64,000 nucleotides of DNA, from positions 64,036,744 to 64,100,743 of the forward strand of contig OZ035961.1 of NCBI GenBank assembly GCA_964034945.1, written 5' to 3'. A program made the translations under genes and the position numbers. This DNA is from Chrysopilus asiliformis (lineage: Eukaryota > Arthropoda > Insecta > Diptera > Rhagionidae). The notes beneath the pieces are model-generated. The model did not search any database. It had not been told where the DNA came from and worked only from the letters and a program-made list of their open reading frames with translations. Shown in pieces: positions 63,426 to 64,000 of the stretch. Within the stretch, counting starts at the first letter, position 1; each line of letters starts with the position of its first letter.

Positions 63426-63766
63426 ATTTTTGTGATTGTATAACTAGGCTTTTCGGTCGAAAATACTAAAATAAAAACGCTGGTTTTTAACTTTTTTCTG
63501 CTCTACGAAATATTTCGTATTAGTGTTCAAACCTTGATAATTTAACTGACAAGAAAATGTTTCGCTAAACTGTTTATTTCTGTTCATAAAATGTTAAATA
63601 TTTTAAAATGTGTCAATTAACTATATAGCTCCTGAAGATGTTATTTCACCATCTTCAGGAGCTATATTTACCGAAACCTAGAGCAGCAAAAAAGTTAAAA
63701 ACCAGCGTTTTTATTTTAATATAAATTTCGACCGAAAAGCCTAGTTATACAACCACAAAAATAATT
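63426..63766. repeat. ~80-bp inverted repeat with inner 17-bp hairpin
   Basis: Arms about 63426-63508 and 63678-63766 share AACTAGGCTTTTCGGTCGAA and AACGCTGGTTTTTAACTTTTT. A perfect 17-bp hairpin (TATAGCTCCTGAAGATG) lies at 63624-63666, followed by CCGAAAC. CTGAAGATGG...CCGAAAC strings are common in Penelope-like terminal repeats, so this is probably a Penelope-like terminus in inverted configuration (inference). Confidence 0.55.
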
Positions 63767-64000
63767 TTAAAATAACGGTCAACAACAAAAACAAAGTAAA
63801 AAATGGATGTTGGTATCATTTTTGTCTGACATTTAGTCGAATTATTTAGCTTTCTCCGCAAAAAAAATCTTTAAAGGAAACAAAACTTTGAATTTTTTGA
63901 CTGTTACTCGACCAGCTGTTCAAAAAGTAATAGAATTCACACCGAAATGTACTAAATCTTTTATGTTAAAGGTTCGTAAAATGAACGATAAAATTATTTT
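63767..64000. other. No feature seen
   Basis: AT-rich to the window end; no gene. Confidence 0.4.

Overview
The window looks like AT-rich, repeat-dense insect DNA, most likely from a fly (Diptera). I infer this from the very short introns (51, 56, 57 and 90 nt) and from the transposon mix: Jockey-like and LOA-like non-LTR elements, Tc1, hAT, PIF/Harbinger, pogo, piggyBac, Helitron and Penelope relics. No intact host gene was found. The only recognisable single-copy host sequence is an intron-bearing, broken copy of a nucleoporin Nup37-like gene at 42371-43051.

Layout. 1-6.4 kb: a 15-bp minisatellite, an unclassified ORF fragment, a piggyBac MITE, a frameshifted Tc1 (DD34E), a pogo-like MITE, a Penelope relic ending in a GIY-YIG domain, and an uninterrupted 343-residue Tc1-type transposase with DD38E spacing. 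6.4-13.6 kb: MULE and non-LTR remnants, small TIR elements, a long-inverted-repeat foldback family, and a PIF/Harbinger derivative that keeps only a transposase first exon. 13.8-17.2 kb: MITEs, a TIR element carrying a zeste-like Myb gene with a 57-nt intron, and a Helitron-like repeat with 122-bp units. 17.9-23.4 kb: a full-length Jockey-like element with a 14-bp target duplication. 23.6-28.7 kb: foldback element > non-LTR 3' end > hAT > piggyBac MITE and a near-perfect 152-bp hairpin, then a 122-bp satellite. 28.7-40.3 kb: a decayed LOA-type element on the minus strand, split by two hATs (the larger itself hosting a 3.6-kb Helitron filled with a 163-bp satellite) and by a poly(A)-tailed retroposon. 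41.2-44 kb: LOA 5' leader fragment, MITEs, the Nup37 pseudogene. 44.3-49.6 kb: a second, divergent Jockey-like element, again with a 14-bp target duplication. 50-53 kb: pogo MITE and a second 122-bp satellite. 53-57 kb: two PIF/Harbinger relics, one with a Helitron cleanly inserted in its transposase first exon. 57-64 kb: foldback elements, a Helitron helicase fragment, and a pogo/Tigger-type shell containing a Harbinger-like element with a four-exon Myb/SANT-type pseudogene.

The genes work only as transposon machinery. The Jockey-like ORF1 (zinc-knuckle RNA-binding protein) and ORF2 (endonuclease plus reverse transcriptase) are joined by an ATGA stop-start overlap. Harbinger transposase and its DNA-binding partner sit on opposite strands. 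Nearly every coding unit is broken; the DD38E transposase is the main exception. Nested insertions with matching target duplications give a clear relative order of events. All identifications rest on reading motifs by eye; no database search was run.
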